Shown here in pieces: positions 10,692-23,791 of a stretch of DNA of 64,000 nt (position 1 is its first letter; the number at the start of each line of letters is the position of its first letter). A program made the translations under genes and the position numbers. The stretch spans positions 124,001 to 188,000 of the forward strand of contig JAFBJZ010000635.1 of NCBI GenBank assembly GCA_016785225.1. Direction: 5' to 3'. The DNA comes from Psettodes erumei. Its lineage: Eukaryota; Chordata; Actinopteri; Pleuronectiformes; Psettodidae. The notes under the pieces were generated by a model. That model was given only the letters and a program-made list of their open reading frames with translations. It was not told the DNA's origin and did not search any database.

Positions 10692-13600
10692 TTACCAGCG
10701 AGAGACAATAAAGTGGGACTGGAGGAAGAGCAGGATGTATGATCTGCAGGTTCTTCAGCTTGGAGGAGAGAGTAGGGAATTAATTTCCTCAGCAGATGTA
10801 ACATACTCAGTACAGCATATGCACACACTACCACGGAGGTTCCAATCCACAACTTGCACGTCACATCTGAGAACTGCAGCTCGCACATCACAACAGGCCC
10901 GTTTCTTTTGTCTGAAAAGAGACTTACATATCCCTATCAGTCACTTTCAATCATGATGTCAGTATATTGCTGCAGGATAACCCATACTTAGCCTCACAGG
11001 GGAAATAACATTTAAAGCAAATTATAGGGACTTTTTATTATGCCAATATCTTCCCAAAGCTACCCAACAGTTTCGACCCAGCAGAGCTACCAAGCATATG
11101 TTCGAGGGAGAAGACCTCTCATATTAAATTAAGGAGAAAAAGCTATTGCCCTATAATTTGTCAAGTCCCCCTCACCATTCCAACCGAACGCCACCATTTT
11201 TTTTCAAAAAACAAAAAACCCTGCATCAAGCTCAAACAAGTGTGCGTAATGAGATGTTTAGGTTCTCTGCCTGTTCTGACATCTCTAATGATGTCTGGGC
11301 AGGTTTTCAGGACAAGAGAGGATGTTGTGTTGCCAGGACTGAAGTCGCAGACTGCAGACGACTACTGTATGTGTCTCGCACAACTGCGATCTCCAGCTGG
11401 TTGATTTGTGAACTGAACCCTCAAGTTGATGATGATGTTCCCAGAAGAAATGGAAAAGATAAGCACTAACTCGTGTGCTGTGGCTAAACGACTGTGGTGC
11501 TGAATGAAAAAGGGATCTGGAAGTTTCCACGCTGTAGGCAAGTTTGTATGCAGAGTTGAGCGTGGAGCAACACTCTGTTGGGATTATCCCTCATGGCTGA
11601 GATTAAAGTGATTTTTAAGCATGTGTATTTCTTCACAACAGGCCCGTTTGATCAACAGCTCTAATAGATTTGGCTCAGTAATCTCCTCAGCAACTAGAAA
11701 GAGCACATCGGAGCAGCTTTTGCCAGTTCCACTCACAGTTGCAGGATGTAACACATAATATGGAGCCCAAAATGGCTTTGTGACACACACCCTGGATGTG
11801 CAGGTGGCCATCTATCATTACACGTGCACTCCAGGTGACAGGCCCATCTGCTGCACCTTCCTCCTCGCCAGAGCTTTCCTTACACATGTAGATGAAGTGG
11901 CCCGGACAGCTGTCAAAGGAAAGACAGAAAAAAACCCTACAACTTATTTTTCCATTACTGCACCTTATGTGATACTTTCTGATTCGCGACCATGTTTCCC
12001 GCTATGTTAAATTTTAACACTGTCAATCTGCATTATTCGCCTCACACGGCACGCTGTATGTGTTGCATGATAACAATGACAGCGCTGTCACTCTCTCAAA
12101 AATGTCCTCTCTTCTTCTAGATACACTGCATCCTGTGCCAAAGAGGTCAGATGGGAGGCGGCCTCCCCTCTGCAGAATTCAGTGAAGCATCCTTGCTCAC
12201 AAATCCCTGTCCTCCCTCCCGGGGGCCAGAGCTGCCATGTCCCACTCTCCGACAACATGGCAGTGACAGAGGGAATAAATAAACAAGCAAATAAATAAAT
12301 AACTCTTTCCATTTCGTGACGCTCTCTCCCTTTGCCCTCCAGCCACTTCTACAGACATCTGTGCTCCTGTAACAATGCGCCGGTGGCAGTTAAGTAGCTG
12401 AGATACAAGGACAAGGTCGACCTGGGTGAAAGGAGCTTTGTCAAGGCTGGAGCAGAGTAAAGTGATATCTAAAAGAGGCCGGTTTAATAGTCGCCTGGCT
12501 GTCTCAGTCAGACGCACAGAAAAACTTTTAATTAAACAATTAAAACAAAAAGGCTCACTTTTATGTATCCAAGTCGTACAGGTTTTAAATTCATTGTTTC
12601 ATATAGTTAGGTGATCGCAGTGTCAAAGTTGTGCAGTAACAAAGCGTAATCACAATTACCAAGAACTCATGAATAATAAAACAGGTTGAAGGCACAGAGA
12701 CGGTGTATGGGCCACGGATGACTGCTAAACTCATTAAAATCATAATGCATGCATTTATATTCCCATGGGACCTACTGTACGACAATGAAAAACGAAGTCT
12801 GGATTGGAAGTCTGGTGAAGGACACGTTGATGTGCAGAGCTTAATAAGAAAATATCCTCACAAGCTTAAACGGCGTTGTGGCGTTATAAATCTTAAAACA
12901 ACAATGTGTCTTTCAGAGCACGGGGCGGCTGAGGGAAAGCAACAGAGACGGGGAGAGAGCGATTTGGAAAGACAGAGAGTTCAAAGAGCAGAGCCAAAGA
13001 AAGGTTCATCCATCCAGACAACTTTAGTATCTGGGAGGCAGATTTTGTCCCAGTTGTCTTAAGTGATGAGGGAAGAAAGGGAAGGAGGAGTGAAGATAAA
13101 GGGAAAGGGAGGGCCAGTGCTGGGCGGTGACGTCGGCATGCAGGGTATGGTGGTAATTGGCAGTTAGAGAAGCCACGTGAGGCCAATCAAGGGGCCGCTC
13201 AAGTGCATGCTTGTGTACTTGCGAGTGTGCGTCTGTGTACCTGAAGGATTACACTGGCAGGGGGAAATCCTATGACTCCTTTTTTTTTTATCCCAAGAGC
13301 CACTATTAAAGCTGAAACCTGTAATATGTCTTAATGAATATATTGGTATTAGGTAAGGTGGATGCTGGAATGTGGTGATAAACAATCATAATGGCGAAGA
13401 AGAAGCAGGAAGAAGGAAGGTGGCGAGATGTGGGAAATTTCAACGGCAGTAGTACCAACAACTGAATATATGCTATCGTGAAATCCCTACGAGACATCAA
13501 GCACATCCCCACTGGAGATGTTGAACTAAACCCATTTACCCGCTGATACCACACACACACACAACGCACATTCAAACAGAGGACAAAAACTACAACACAA

Positions 13601-15116
13601 ACCTCAATCCCCAATCAAATGCCTCCTCAAACAGACAGGGAAATATGAGCAATTGCCATGACACTGACAAACCCTCGCATTGATTCCTAAAACAACTTTA
13701 TATTTCAGTTAACACCACAACAATCAATTGTTGCCATCCACTCTGTGAGTATTAATTGCGTCGGGGGGTTGAAAATTACCAGATGTGTGAACACGAAGGT
13801 TCACACTGGAAGGCTCCAGCGTGACTTATTGACCAGTTCATCCGTTTCCAAGTGCTGCCATTTTAGATTTCGGTGTAATTACAGCCTCGCTGGGCAATCT
13901 GTGCCATCGACCGCCTCCTTCAAACAAACAACTCCCTCCAGGCCCGGATTGCTGCTGCTGGCTGCTACAAGCAGAATGGCGGGGGCACGAAACAGGCACA
14001 GACTGTGAAAGGTTGCAGACAAAGGCGCCTGTCTATGCAAAAAAAACCTGATTTGTGAGCACACCTCCATTCTGAGCGAGAGGGGAAGTAAACTCAAGCA
14101 AACTCTGGGTGTATGCTGAGGATTGATAAATTTGCTGCACGTGGAGAATTTGAGTGGCGGGGGGTGTAACGGTTCGTAAAATTCACTGTTCTTCGCTTTA
14201 AGTACAGAGCTTCGGCCGGGAGAACTTGCTACACCTTTGAAGGGCTGCTGGGGGTGAAGCTCGGCTCAGCCGGCAGCGGAGGAACGTGTGCGTGCAAGCC
14301 CTCGGCATCACCATCAAACAAGGCATTCCCCACTGTATTTTAACACCACTGTTGCAAGGGTTTCAGTGTTTCACAAAAACCTGCATGGCGCAGTCTGTCA
14401 CGACCACTCTGTTCATTTGATCCGTTCCTACTGCATTGCATAATATTTGTTGTGTGTGCACAGATATTCCATATTAGAGCAGGTTGTTGCACATGTTGTA
14501 AAAAAAAGAGCATTTCCATGTTCACCATTGAATGTGGTGCATCCAGTGGAGTTTTATCATCTATAATTCATCTGTTTGAAAAAATGTCTGTGTATTGCCC
14601 GATTTATTTTTAAATCCAAAACAAATGTGCTGAGTGTGCTGTACAGCTTTAATGAGGAGCAGATAATGTCCACCAGCGGGTCCTCAGACAGTCAGAGCCA
14701 ATGATCGCACCTTTCCCCATTTCAGAATACTCTCAGTAGGAAGATGGACGGCAGTGTGGGGGTACACAGTGTCTTTCTGCTTGTCTTAGATATTTTAGGA
14801 GGATCATCTTTATGATATAAACAGTAAATCTGAATGTATGCCTTTTTACCACTTTTCCCCCCAAGTTCACTTAATCTTGAATTGAACCCCCCCCCCTCCA
14901 CAATAGTCATTTCCTGTTACCTCAGTGACTTTTTCTGGCCTCCACTGATCTTTGGTTCAATCAATATAGTATGTGAGGCTGAGCAGAATACATCTCCATG
15001 TAAAATGTCAGGAAGGTCGGCTTACAAGTATGTGCTTTAATAGGCGCCATGGGGAGGTCTGCAAGGGCTAATGCCCCTGCTGGTCTTTTATTCCTGCTGT
15101 CACCCGGCCTAATGCA

Positions 15117-15136
15117 TGAATATGAATGTATATTCA
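15117..15136. other. inverted TGAATAT / ATATTCA motif
   Basis: TGAATAT and ATATTCA are separated by six bases and preceded by TAATGCA. It resembles paired half-sites for POU or other homeodomain factors. It is short enough to be chance. Confidence 0.25.
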
Positions 15137-17273
15137 CATGGACATAACTTGGTGGGAGGCAGGTGTGGTGAAGACCATTACTTTTAGTACCTTACTGTGG
15201 AGAAGTTGTTGCAGGAGTGAGCAGCCTCAATTCAAACTAAGCAGAAATATCAGAAATTTACAAAATGTTTGACTGCTCTTACGATCATGTTGTTCACGTT
15301 TGCATAATGAACTGCAGTGGAACTGGATATTTTTTGGATTGCCTATACTCAAACTGTGATTGCTTACAGGTCAGACGTAAATGTTGGCTGCAGAGGAGTC
15401 CTCCAGCTGAGTAATGTTGCCATGGCTCACGTCACGCAAAACGCCATCTTCTTTTGAAATGGATGTGCATCTTTTTATTGCAGATCTGTTGTTGCATTCC
15501 TCGTTTACAAAATCCACGCACACGCGTAAAGATACGAGCCCTCGAACTTCTGTGCTGCCTCTTCCTTCCTCTGAGAAGATAAACGTCTTACCTTGGCAAA
15601 GTGAGCTTGACAGGGCACAACGCACAACTTCTCTAATGAGCTGAGCTCAGGGCTGTTGGGCTTCTCTCTCTGTCAGCATGTACAGTGGCAGAGAATAAAC
15701 ATACATACATACACACAGTATGACCCAATTTGAGTTTTTGGTAAAATGCCCAAGTAGAAAAGTATTATTCCCACATGGATATAACTTACATACATTCAGT
15801 ATGCAGGCTACTATTTAAAGCTGTAAGTTCAGCTATCATTATTAAGCGCAAGCCCAATTTATTTATAATTATTCATACAAGGTGTGTCATAAAATAAATC
15901 ATAATTGTCACAATAAAATTTAATTTCTGTAATTTAGTCTCCATTTTCTTGGGGTTTACAGTAAATTTATGGGCCTTTTGAATTTAATGCTGAACTGGAG
16001 AGTAAGATTTTCAGAGCAAAGAAAATATTTTCATTTTATGATGTTGGAGCTGAATGAGCTTGGAAGGGGTCCAAAAGACAGAACATATTCCTCAGTATAT
16101 TCATCCATCTAATCTAATCAAATCAAATAGAAAGCCTCAACTCAAAATAGATTGACTTGACAGAACCAGTTTGGGTTGCATGCCAGTTTTGTCCAGCCTG
16201 CCTGAGAATCAATGAAACCCTCAAACAATCACAACATGGAGCGCTGATATAACCTTGACTGCCATTAACTACATTTTTAGTAAAAACTGGGCCAAAACCA
16301 AAGAAATAATTAATTCTACAACCGAACCAGGGGATGAGAAATCCCAGTGATTCTCCATTATACTCTATTGTTAGAAAATAAATGGATTTAACAAGACTTC
16401 CCAAAGCCTTTCATTGTGCTCACCAGTGGAAACGCTCACATTATTGGGAGCTGTGATAACTGCTTCTGTCAGCACATTGTGGCAGAGGGAGGAATAGAGG
16501 TTTTCAGAAAAAAAAGAAAAGAAGAAAAACTTGTTTCTGAGAAAATTGAAGGCAGGGGTTTTAGGAAAACAAACAAAAGAGAAACAGCCCCCGTTGACTT
16601 TGCTGCACTTCTCTAAGTAAAACGATCGCTATCTGTATCACGGGCTGGAAAAGTTGGATTTCCACACCTCGGGTAAATTGAATCTCTCCCCTGTTACAAA
16701 TGGTTTTAAGAGAGACAGAGAAGTCCTGCAGAGAACCACATAATAACATGGTGGCCTGCCTGTCGGAGGGATGCCCATGTCTGTCTGGACCACTGTGATG
16801 ATGTCACTGGTGAAGCCTTCCCAAAAACCCCCGCGCTGCACATCTGGGACGTGTTACTGCGGTGAAAGTGCAGGATATTAGGACTTCATTCCTCATCACT
16901 GAGCCTCATCTCTCCCCTCAGTCATTTCAGTAATCACGTACACAACACCGGGCGTCTTCTCAATAAACATCGCTGTGGCACCAATGACTTCATCATTTCC
17001 TTTGTGAAAGAGAGATACATACGCATCTTCCATTACCGTGGTCGCATAAAATGAATTTTAGAATGAATTGCGTAGTCTGTAAAATTGGCTGCTTAAAGCT
17101 CCCTTCACACAGCCCCAGATTCTGCAAACAGGGCTGCTGTTTTATGACGCCCATTAACCAGACGAGGCAGCGGGGGACAGAGGGGTTAGTGTGACAGTGG
17201 GGATCTAAGAGATGGGGATCTCTGGCTGGGAGAGACATGACTTCAAAGCAGCCGGGATCAATGATGCTGTTTG

Positions 17274-17320
17274 CCTATTGATCCCCTCTGTCTCGAGAGA
17301 GAGAGCGATCCATCAATAGG
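17274..17320. other. inverted pair of Onecut-like motifs
   Basis: CCTATTGAT and ATCAATAGG are perfect 9-bp inverted arms 29 bp apart, flanking a (GA)n segment. TATTGAT/ATCAATA is the Onecut (HNF6) core. A further ATCAATG lies just upstream, near 17258. Confidence 0.3.
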
Positions 17321-19727
17321 GCTCAGCTATGGGCTGGAGGGGGATTAGCCACTCAGCTTTAATCTAAGTCTCTTTACTAAATTTGAGCTAAATCCCCTTT
17401 GTAATGAGATGTATAGTATTCGTTTGGGCGTTACAAGGAATTCCTGCACTGCCTATGTGGAAAATGTCGAGTTGTTATTTTTTTCCCCAAAGAGAAGAAT
17501 AATAAAGCAAAAGGATAACAGACAAATAAAATCTGTTTAGGTGAACACAATAAAGTTATTTCTAATCCCCATTCTTAGGATGTGTGAAAGAAGAAGACTG
17601 TGTGAAGGACAGCAAAGCTACAACTCATCTTTGTTTATCCACCATTCAGGGTTCACAACATGACAACAGCCTAACAAAGACCTAAGCAGCAATATGCAAA
17701 ATCGGAGAAAAAGAAAGGCAGCAATACATCTCAAGGAGAAAAAAAAAGCGTCTGCCTACATTTGATAATAAATTCATCCACTGCCTCTCCTCCCCAGGCA
17801 TGTTTAAGCAGCACAGCCCTTTGTGTTGCTTTAATTCCATTTCTAAACGTGTACAAAGAGGGCGCCGCTGCTCTCATCGAGGGCTTGGACACTCGAGCCA
17901 TTAAAAGGTCACGTCCGCGCATGTGAGGTTACCCAGCATCCTGTCTTAAAATCTGCCCCGAGCATTAAAATCCACCCTCCACCGTTCAGTGACCGCTCTC
18001 GGGGTATGAAAACGGAGACTAGCTGATTGCTGCCCCCTTTTCACATAGACACCTTTCACAGTGCGCTCGCTGAACAATACACATATTATGTAAGGGAGGT
18101 TAAAAAAAAAAAAGCCAAAGCAAGGAAGCTCTCAGATACAAGCTGTGGTTTATATGTGGTAAGACTATACTGTACGATCTGTTCTTTTTTTTAAACTAGG
18201 AAGCACTTCCAGTTGGCAGTCCATCTGTTTGCCTCTGGCTTTCAGTTTGCAAAGCTTCCTCTGGAATTGACTGAACTGCACTCGACTCAGAGATGGGGCA
18301 TATGTTAAAGATTACAATGGACTGGGGGCAGCGGCAAGCTATTAGGGATGCTTTCTTCATAATCGGCGTATTCGAGCAAGCTGGCACAAAATGCAAGCGA
18401 CCGGGAAAATATAAAATTTATGTGAAACCTTCGGTGAACCCCCAGTGATTGATTACAAACAACCCTCCAAACCTGAGGCCCCTCTTGAGAAATAAACAAA
18501 CTCCAATTTGAGGCTCATAATCAGGGCTCCATTGGTCATCTGTCAGTGGTCTATGGGAGGAAGAGACCACAGAGGGATAGTATGTTGCCTAGGTGTTAGT
18601 GGTTAAGGGTACTCTTAATAGCAGCTATCAGGGCTGGGCTGGATGGCAGCCTGCTGCCTCCATCTCTCCTATTGATCAGACTCGGGTCTATGATTGCCAG
18701 GGATAGCAGTTGATTCCAGAAGTTATTAGCGATGCTGACCTCCCACTGAAATCAGGACGGAGACACCCCCTCCCAAATCTGTGGTGAAGAGGACAAAACA
18801 GAAAGAATGACTTGGAACGGAAAGGCAGATCACGACAGCAAAAGGGGGCAACTATGAATGCGGCATGTTCAAATAAAATATAGTGGTGACGGTCTTCAGT
18901 TTGCATTGTGTGTGCACAGCAGGGCTGCAAGTCTGAAAGAAAACTTCTTTGGAAAACTAAATGCGGAGTAAATTTGTTAGTTTGTTAAAAGTACTGAAAA
19001 CTGGACAGATTCAGCCAACAGGCAGCGCAACTAAACTCACCTGTGCTCAAACACATTAACACGCAAGACTGTCCTGCAAAACACCACCAGTCCACAGGTC
19101 GTCTGCGCAAGCAGCTCGTTACAACCCTTTATTGTCAGGCGACCGAAAGAACCAAGTGGAAACACAAAACGGTTTCCACATGTCACCAGAGTAGAGAGTG
19201 CGACAAGCTCTAAAGGGTTGGTGTGTAGCAGCTGTGCAAAGGTGATAGTTAATGCATTTAGCAGACAGGGATAATTAAGTAAACAAACAGTGGTGGAGTG
19301 ACACAGCGCTTACTTACATTTGACAAATGAGTACACGTAGTGATAAGCCCACCAAATCCCCCCAGAGATATGGCATTCAGAAAAGAGGCACTAAATATAG
19401 CAAAACCTCATTACTTAGTCCACTCTTTCAATACACAAAACATACTGAACGCAGCATTAAAACGCAGCGAAAACCGGGATCAAGCCAAAGATAATGTTCA
19501 AAAAAACTGATGATTCCAGGCTGAATGAGGTACTAATAACCACTCCCAACTCTCCTCAGGAAATTTAGTGGTGCTCTTGAGGCCGTTTTGCAAACAACCG
19601 CATCTCTCTCCTCTTTCACTCTGGCTGGCAAAATGAGTCCCACATTAAATCTGTTTCAGGGCCCAGTGCCTCTTGTAGGCTTCCATTTCTTTATGGGTTT
19701 TCCAGCTGCCAGCCGCTGATAACAAAA

Positions 19728-19772
19728 GCCATTGGCTCCTGAAGAGCGCTCTTCACCGCCACAGCCAATGGC
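19728..19772. promoter_or_regulatory. nested palindrome with paired inverted CCAAT boxes
   Basis: Perfect 10-bp arms GCCATTGGCT (19728-19737) and AGCCAATGGC (19763-19772) enclose a perfect 16-bp palindrome TGAAGAGCGCTCTTCA (19740-19755). Each outer arm carries a CCAAT box (NF-Y site) in opposite orientation. The element sits in a non-repetitive segment that looks like conserved regulatory DNA, but there is no adjacent gene start. Confidence 0.4.
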
Positions 19773-21134
19773 CGCTGTCCACCGCGTCATCTGATTACCA
19801 TGACAAAGGATGTTTATCTGCAAGATTGTCATCGCAGCACCAATACCTCTTTCTCTGTCATCCTCTTCACATGAAGAAAGCCCCCGAAGTCCTCCTTAAT
19901 TTAATGTTCACACTCCGACGTCACTGCTCCTCCTTTGATCGCGACAGTTTTGTCAGTTTGGACAGGTGTGAGATATGCTAATGCTGCCGTTGTTGTTACA
20001 GTGGTTTCACTTAAGTCACATCACATGTTTTTTTTCTCCTGAAGATGTCTCTCCACAGTGGATGATTAGTTATTTTCATTTATGAAGTTATTTTCAGCGC
20101 CGTGTGACAAGCACCCCATATTACACGCTGCCCTCAGCATGTCACTGGCAACCGTGCAGAGCAGCATGAGAGGGAATGTGAGGACAAAGAGTTTATGAGT
20201 TACATTTGACAAGTTTACTAAGCAGACTGTCCATTTTTAACACAGCAAGGGAAACTCAGTCAATTAACCGCAGGTCTGTGGGGGACTCGGCCTCGCCACC
20301 ACTGCAAAGATTTGACAAATATAGCAAACCAGGACGGTTAAAACACTGCGTTATCATCCAGTCAACACCCGCCGAGGTTTTCTGCCATTTGTGGTCTCCT
20401 TTAACTGATTTCCACGCCGCTGTCGAGACAGCCCCGTGTGCCAGGGCAAATCCAGGCCATCTGTGACCAAAGTGACTGGTTTTGGTCCTGACGTGGGCCA
20501 GGGGATGTGGGTACGTGCACCACATACAGATAGAGACACACAGACACACCTGCGCCCTTTAAATTATGTGAAACCAAGGGAGAGTGCAGAGCAGGCCGCT
20601 GGTTTATCTGGAGAACTACACAACCTGAATGTGAATGAATGCTAAATGAAAATATGGCACAATCACTATGTATATGTTTGTATTTCGTTACAGTCCTCCG
20701 CACGACGAGTTGTACCGTCTCAACGGAAAGCACTGTTCAGTCGCTGTGCATCGTGATGAGGGAATGAAATATTATGCTTGCACAAGACAAACAGTGGAGC
20801 GCCAACGTTATCATGCTAAAATATTAGCCCAGTGGGAGTTACCGGACTGGTTGGTTCAGTAACAGACATAACCTGACAAAAGGTCTCAGAGCGTCTGGAC
20901 AAACACACTGCATTTTTTTTGATCTCCTATGTGTTTTTCCCAACTGCCTGCTTCTATTATCACTACAGATATCAAGGTGCGCTTTAATGTCTCTTTCACA
21001 CAGGTAAACAAAGAACTCAACCACCTCAGGTTCCCTTCTCCTATAGTAGAATGGATCCAACCCAATCAGGAAACGGATGAAGCTGCAGGAGCTCAACTAA
21101 GCACGACAGCTGGAGGAGAGATGGAGCCTCGAGG

Positions 21135-21190
21135 GTTATACATATAAATGTATGAATATACATATTAATGTATATTAATATATATAGAGA
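21135..21190. repeat. AT-rich low-complexity tract
   Basis: Dense TATA/ATGTATA words, including the perfect palindrome TATATTAATATA at 21171-21182, running into a short (GA)n. Confidence 0.75.
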
Positions 21191-23771
21191 GAGCGAGTGA
21201 GCTAGAGGGCCAAATTCAAACATTACTGCCGTTGAGTAAGAAGCGTGGCGAACAGACACCGGTGGGGCCGCAGTGTAGCTTCCTGCCGCTGATAATGTCA
21301 ACACAACGCAGTTGCGGCGGAGGTTTAAAAGGCTTAGTGAACTGTCATGTCAGCTACAGGCCATGTGACATGACACGCACCCATTCCTCACTGCCACGCT
21401 TTGAGATTCCAGGGATTTATTGTCAGACACCGGCGGGCTTTGTCTCCTCTTCGAACCCTGATCAGTTTTGAACACTACGCACTAATTTCCAGAGGGATAG
21501 TCCCCCTAACACTCGCCCCTCCCCCAAAATAAATCAATGAGTAAAAACGAGCCAATGCCGTGGATCTCATGACACAATGTAGATCTACTTGTTTTGACAA
21601 GTGCATTTCATCTGAGGCAAATAGGGGTGAGGGTGAGCACTGCCAAGGTTTTACAGAGACATGCGATACGTTGCAGACGTGCTCATGATGTCCGAGGGAG
21701 GGTGTTTTCAGTGGAAATGTCAGCGACTCCGCACGGTCTAATTTGGGACACATGGGCTCTCAGTAGCGTGTTTGTGTTCTGCACACTGAACTAAATGACT
21801 CCCAGTCCACTCGCTGTGGAGGCATCATGTGGGGAAGTGTGTGTGTTTACACCTAACAAGATTACTGGAGGGGGATCACTGACAAGTGATTAAAAATCTG
21901 GATTGCCTGAGAGTAAATATGGTGGATATTTCTGGCTGGGGCTTTGGAGAGTGCAAACTGATTATTAAGTGTCCCAGATCTGAGTTTATCTATGGGTGAT
22001 CTGTGCAAGTTCTCTGGAATAACATCCACTTGTTGTTTTTTTGGGCGTTTTTGCTCATTCATTTATGAGACATTCTGACAGCAACACCACTTAAATCAAA
22101 TACTTTAACATGCTCACAGAAAGATTAATAAACAAACAGGTACAATTTTTATTTCTGTTTCAAATCAAAATTTTAAACTGGATCGCAAACTTGGCCATCG
22201 GTTTTCAGCTCATCATAAATAAGGCGCTTCTCAATCGATGACAGATTAAATTATGTATGCTGTTTCGCATGAAGGTTAAGTGTTTCCCTTAACATCTAAA
22301 TATTTAGACACCTGTGGAACCAGAAGAAGAAATCAATTGGAAAAAGGTCAATTGCCAAAATGAGTCCATGCTCCCGGAGTGTTCGAACTACTATCACGCT
22401 AATGTTGTGCTACTAAATTGCCTTCTTGTAGCAGAGCTCCTGAGCTTCATTAGAAAACATTTAAGATGCTGTTAAAAACTACATGAGGTCCATTGCTTTG
22501 ATTCATATCAAAGGTCTTGGTTAATTGATGACTGATGTTTCCACCAGTTCAAATATTCTGAATGTTATGGTAGAAATTTGACCACTGGACCACGGGCCTT
22601 TTTCAGGCGGCAGTGTGAAATTGTAAGAGACTCCACAATCCCTCCGGTCTGGCCTATCACCTCCTCGCACGCATGCGACCTAGCCGAAGCCCAGGAAATC
22701 AATTCATGCACACGGAGTAACACCCATCCCTTGTGGAAAAACAACCCCAGATGCAGTCATGGCAAGGCACAGGAATCAGATATATTGAACTAAGAGGCTC
22801 AAACAAAGTCCCAGAAATCTCATTTCTTAGCATCCTGCACCACATCATCAATTCCATAGCTCCACAGTGCCCTGCTGGCTGTGAGCAAATATGTAACGAA
22901 ACGTTGAAACATTCAGGTGTTGTGTGTTTGTCTTCATGTGTGGCAGATGCAGGCTGAGCCTAGCAGATGCGAGGCCACGCACACACAGAGACGTGTCTAC
23001 GGCGTGACCTTTTCAAATCTGCAGGACGTGTGTGTTTTTCATCCCGCTCCGCCCTCCACCTGCAGCGAGGTTTGCTTTTTGCCTGTTTTGTGCTGTGAAG
23101 TCTCCGGAGGGGACGGCGGCGCATTTCTGCTGAAGAAACGACTTGTTTGGCAGGACTTCGGCTTTGTTCCTGGACTTTTGTTCAACCTACGCTCCTTCCC
23201 TCAAAGACGATGCGATCACAGAAAATCTGCTCGGTCTCCGTTTATCCATTGGCACAAATGATCCACGCATCTTTTGCATTTTACTCTAATCTCCACGTGG
23301 TCTTAGTTTAGGCAACGAGCCATAAAGCCTATGCTCAGACAAATGAATTAAGTACAATCATCTGTTGTTATGGATCCAGTAAATGGAGCTGTACAGTAGC
23401 AGCTGTCAGTTACATACTGTACAAACACACAGTCATTACCTATGCTGGCACAGATAACCATATGCTGATTGCCAAATGGACAAATCCAATCTGACAAGCT
23501 CGCATCTCCGGCCAATCACTGAGACCGATCTAATGACTACCCACAATGCACTGTGAAATGGATGGAGGGAGCGCTGCTTTGCATAATCAAAGGGAAGAGG
23601 TCTCATTTTGGCCCACTTCTGCCTTTGTCTTGCTTGTCAGGTTGTCTGTTAGACAATTATTTCACTTTCACTTTGTGGTATGCTTTATCTCTGTGTCACT
23701 CGCAGAGTGAGAGGCTCTGGCTGCACAGTCATTAGCTCTACTCAGCTTTCCGGTTTTGGGATTTAATAGTG

Positions 23772-23791
23772 TTTTTTTTTTTTTTTTTTTT
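23772..23791 (+). repeat. T20 homopolymer
   Basis: Twenty consecutive T residues. It could be the poly(A) tail of a minus-strand retro-insertion, but no element body was recognised next to it. Confidence 0.9.

Larger units (their letters stand above)
10689..19727. other. non-coding block
   Basis: No supported gene. It contains a short (CA)7 at 13550-13563, a C-rich run near 14886-14897, and inverted motifs at 15117-15136 and 17274-17320. The remainder is unique sequence with many ATTA, GATAA and ATCAATA words at unremarkable density. Confidence 0.55.
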
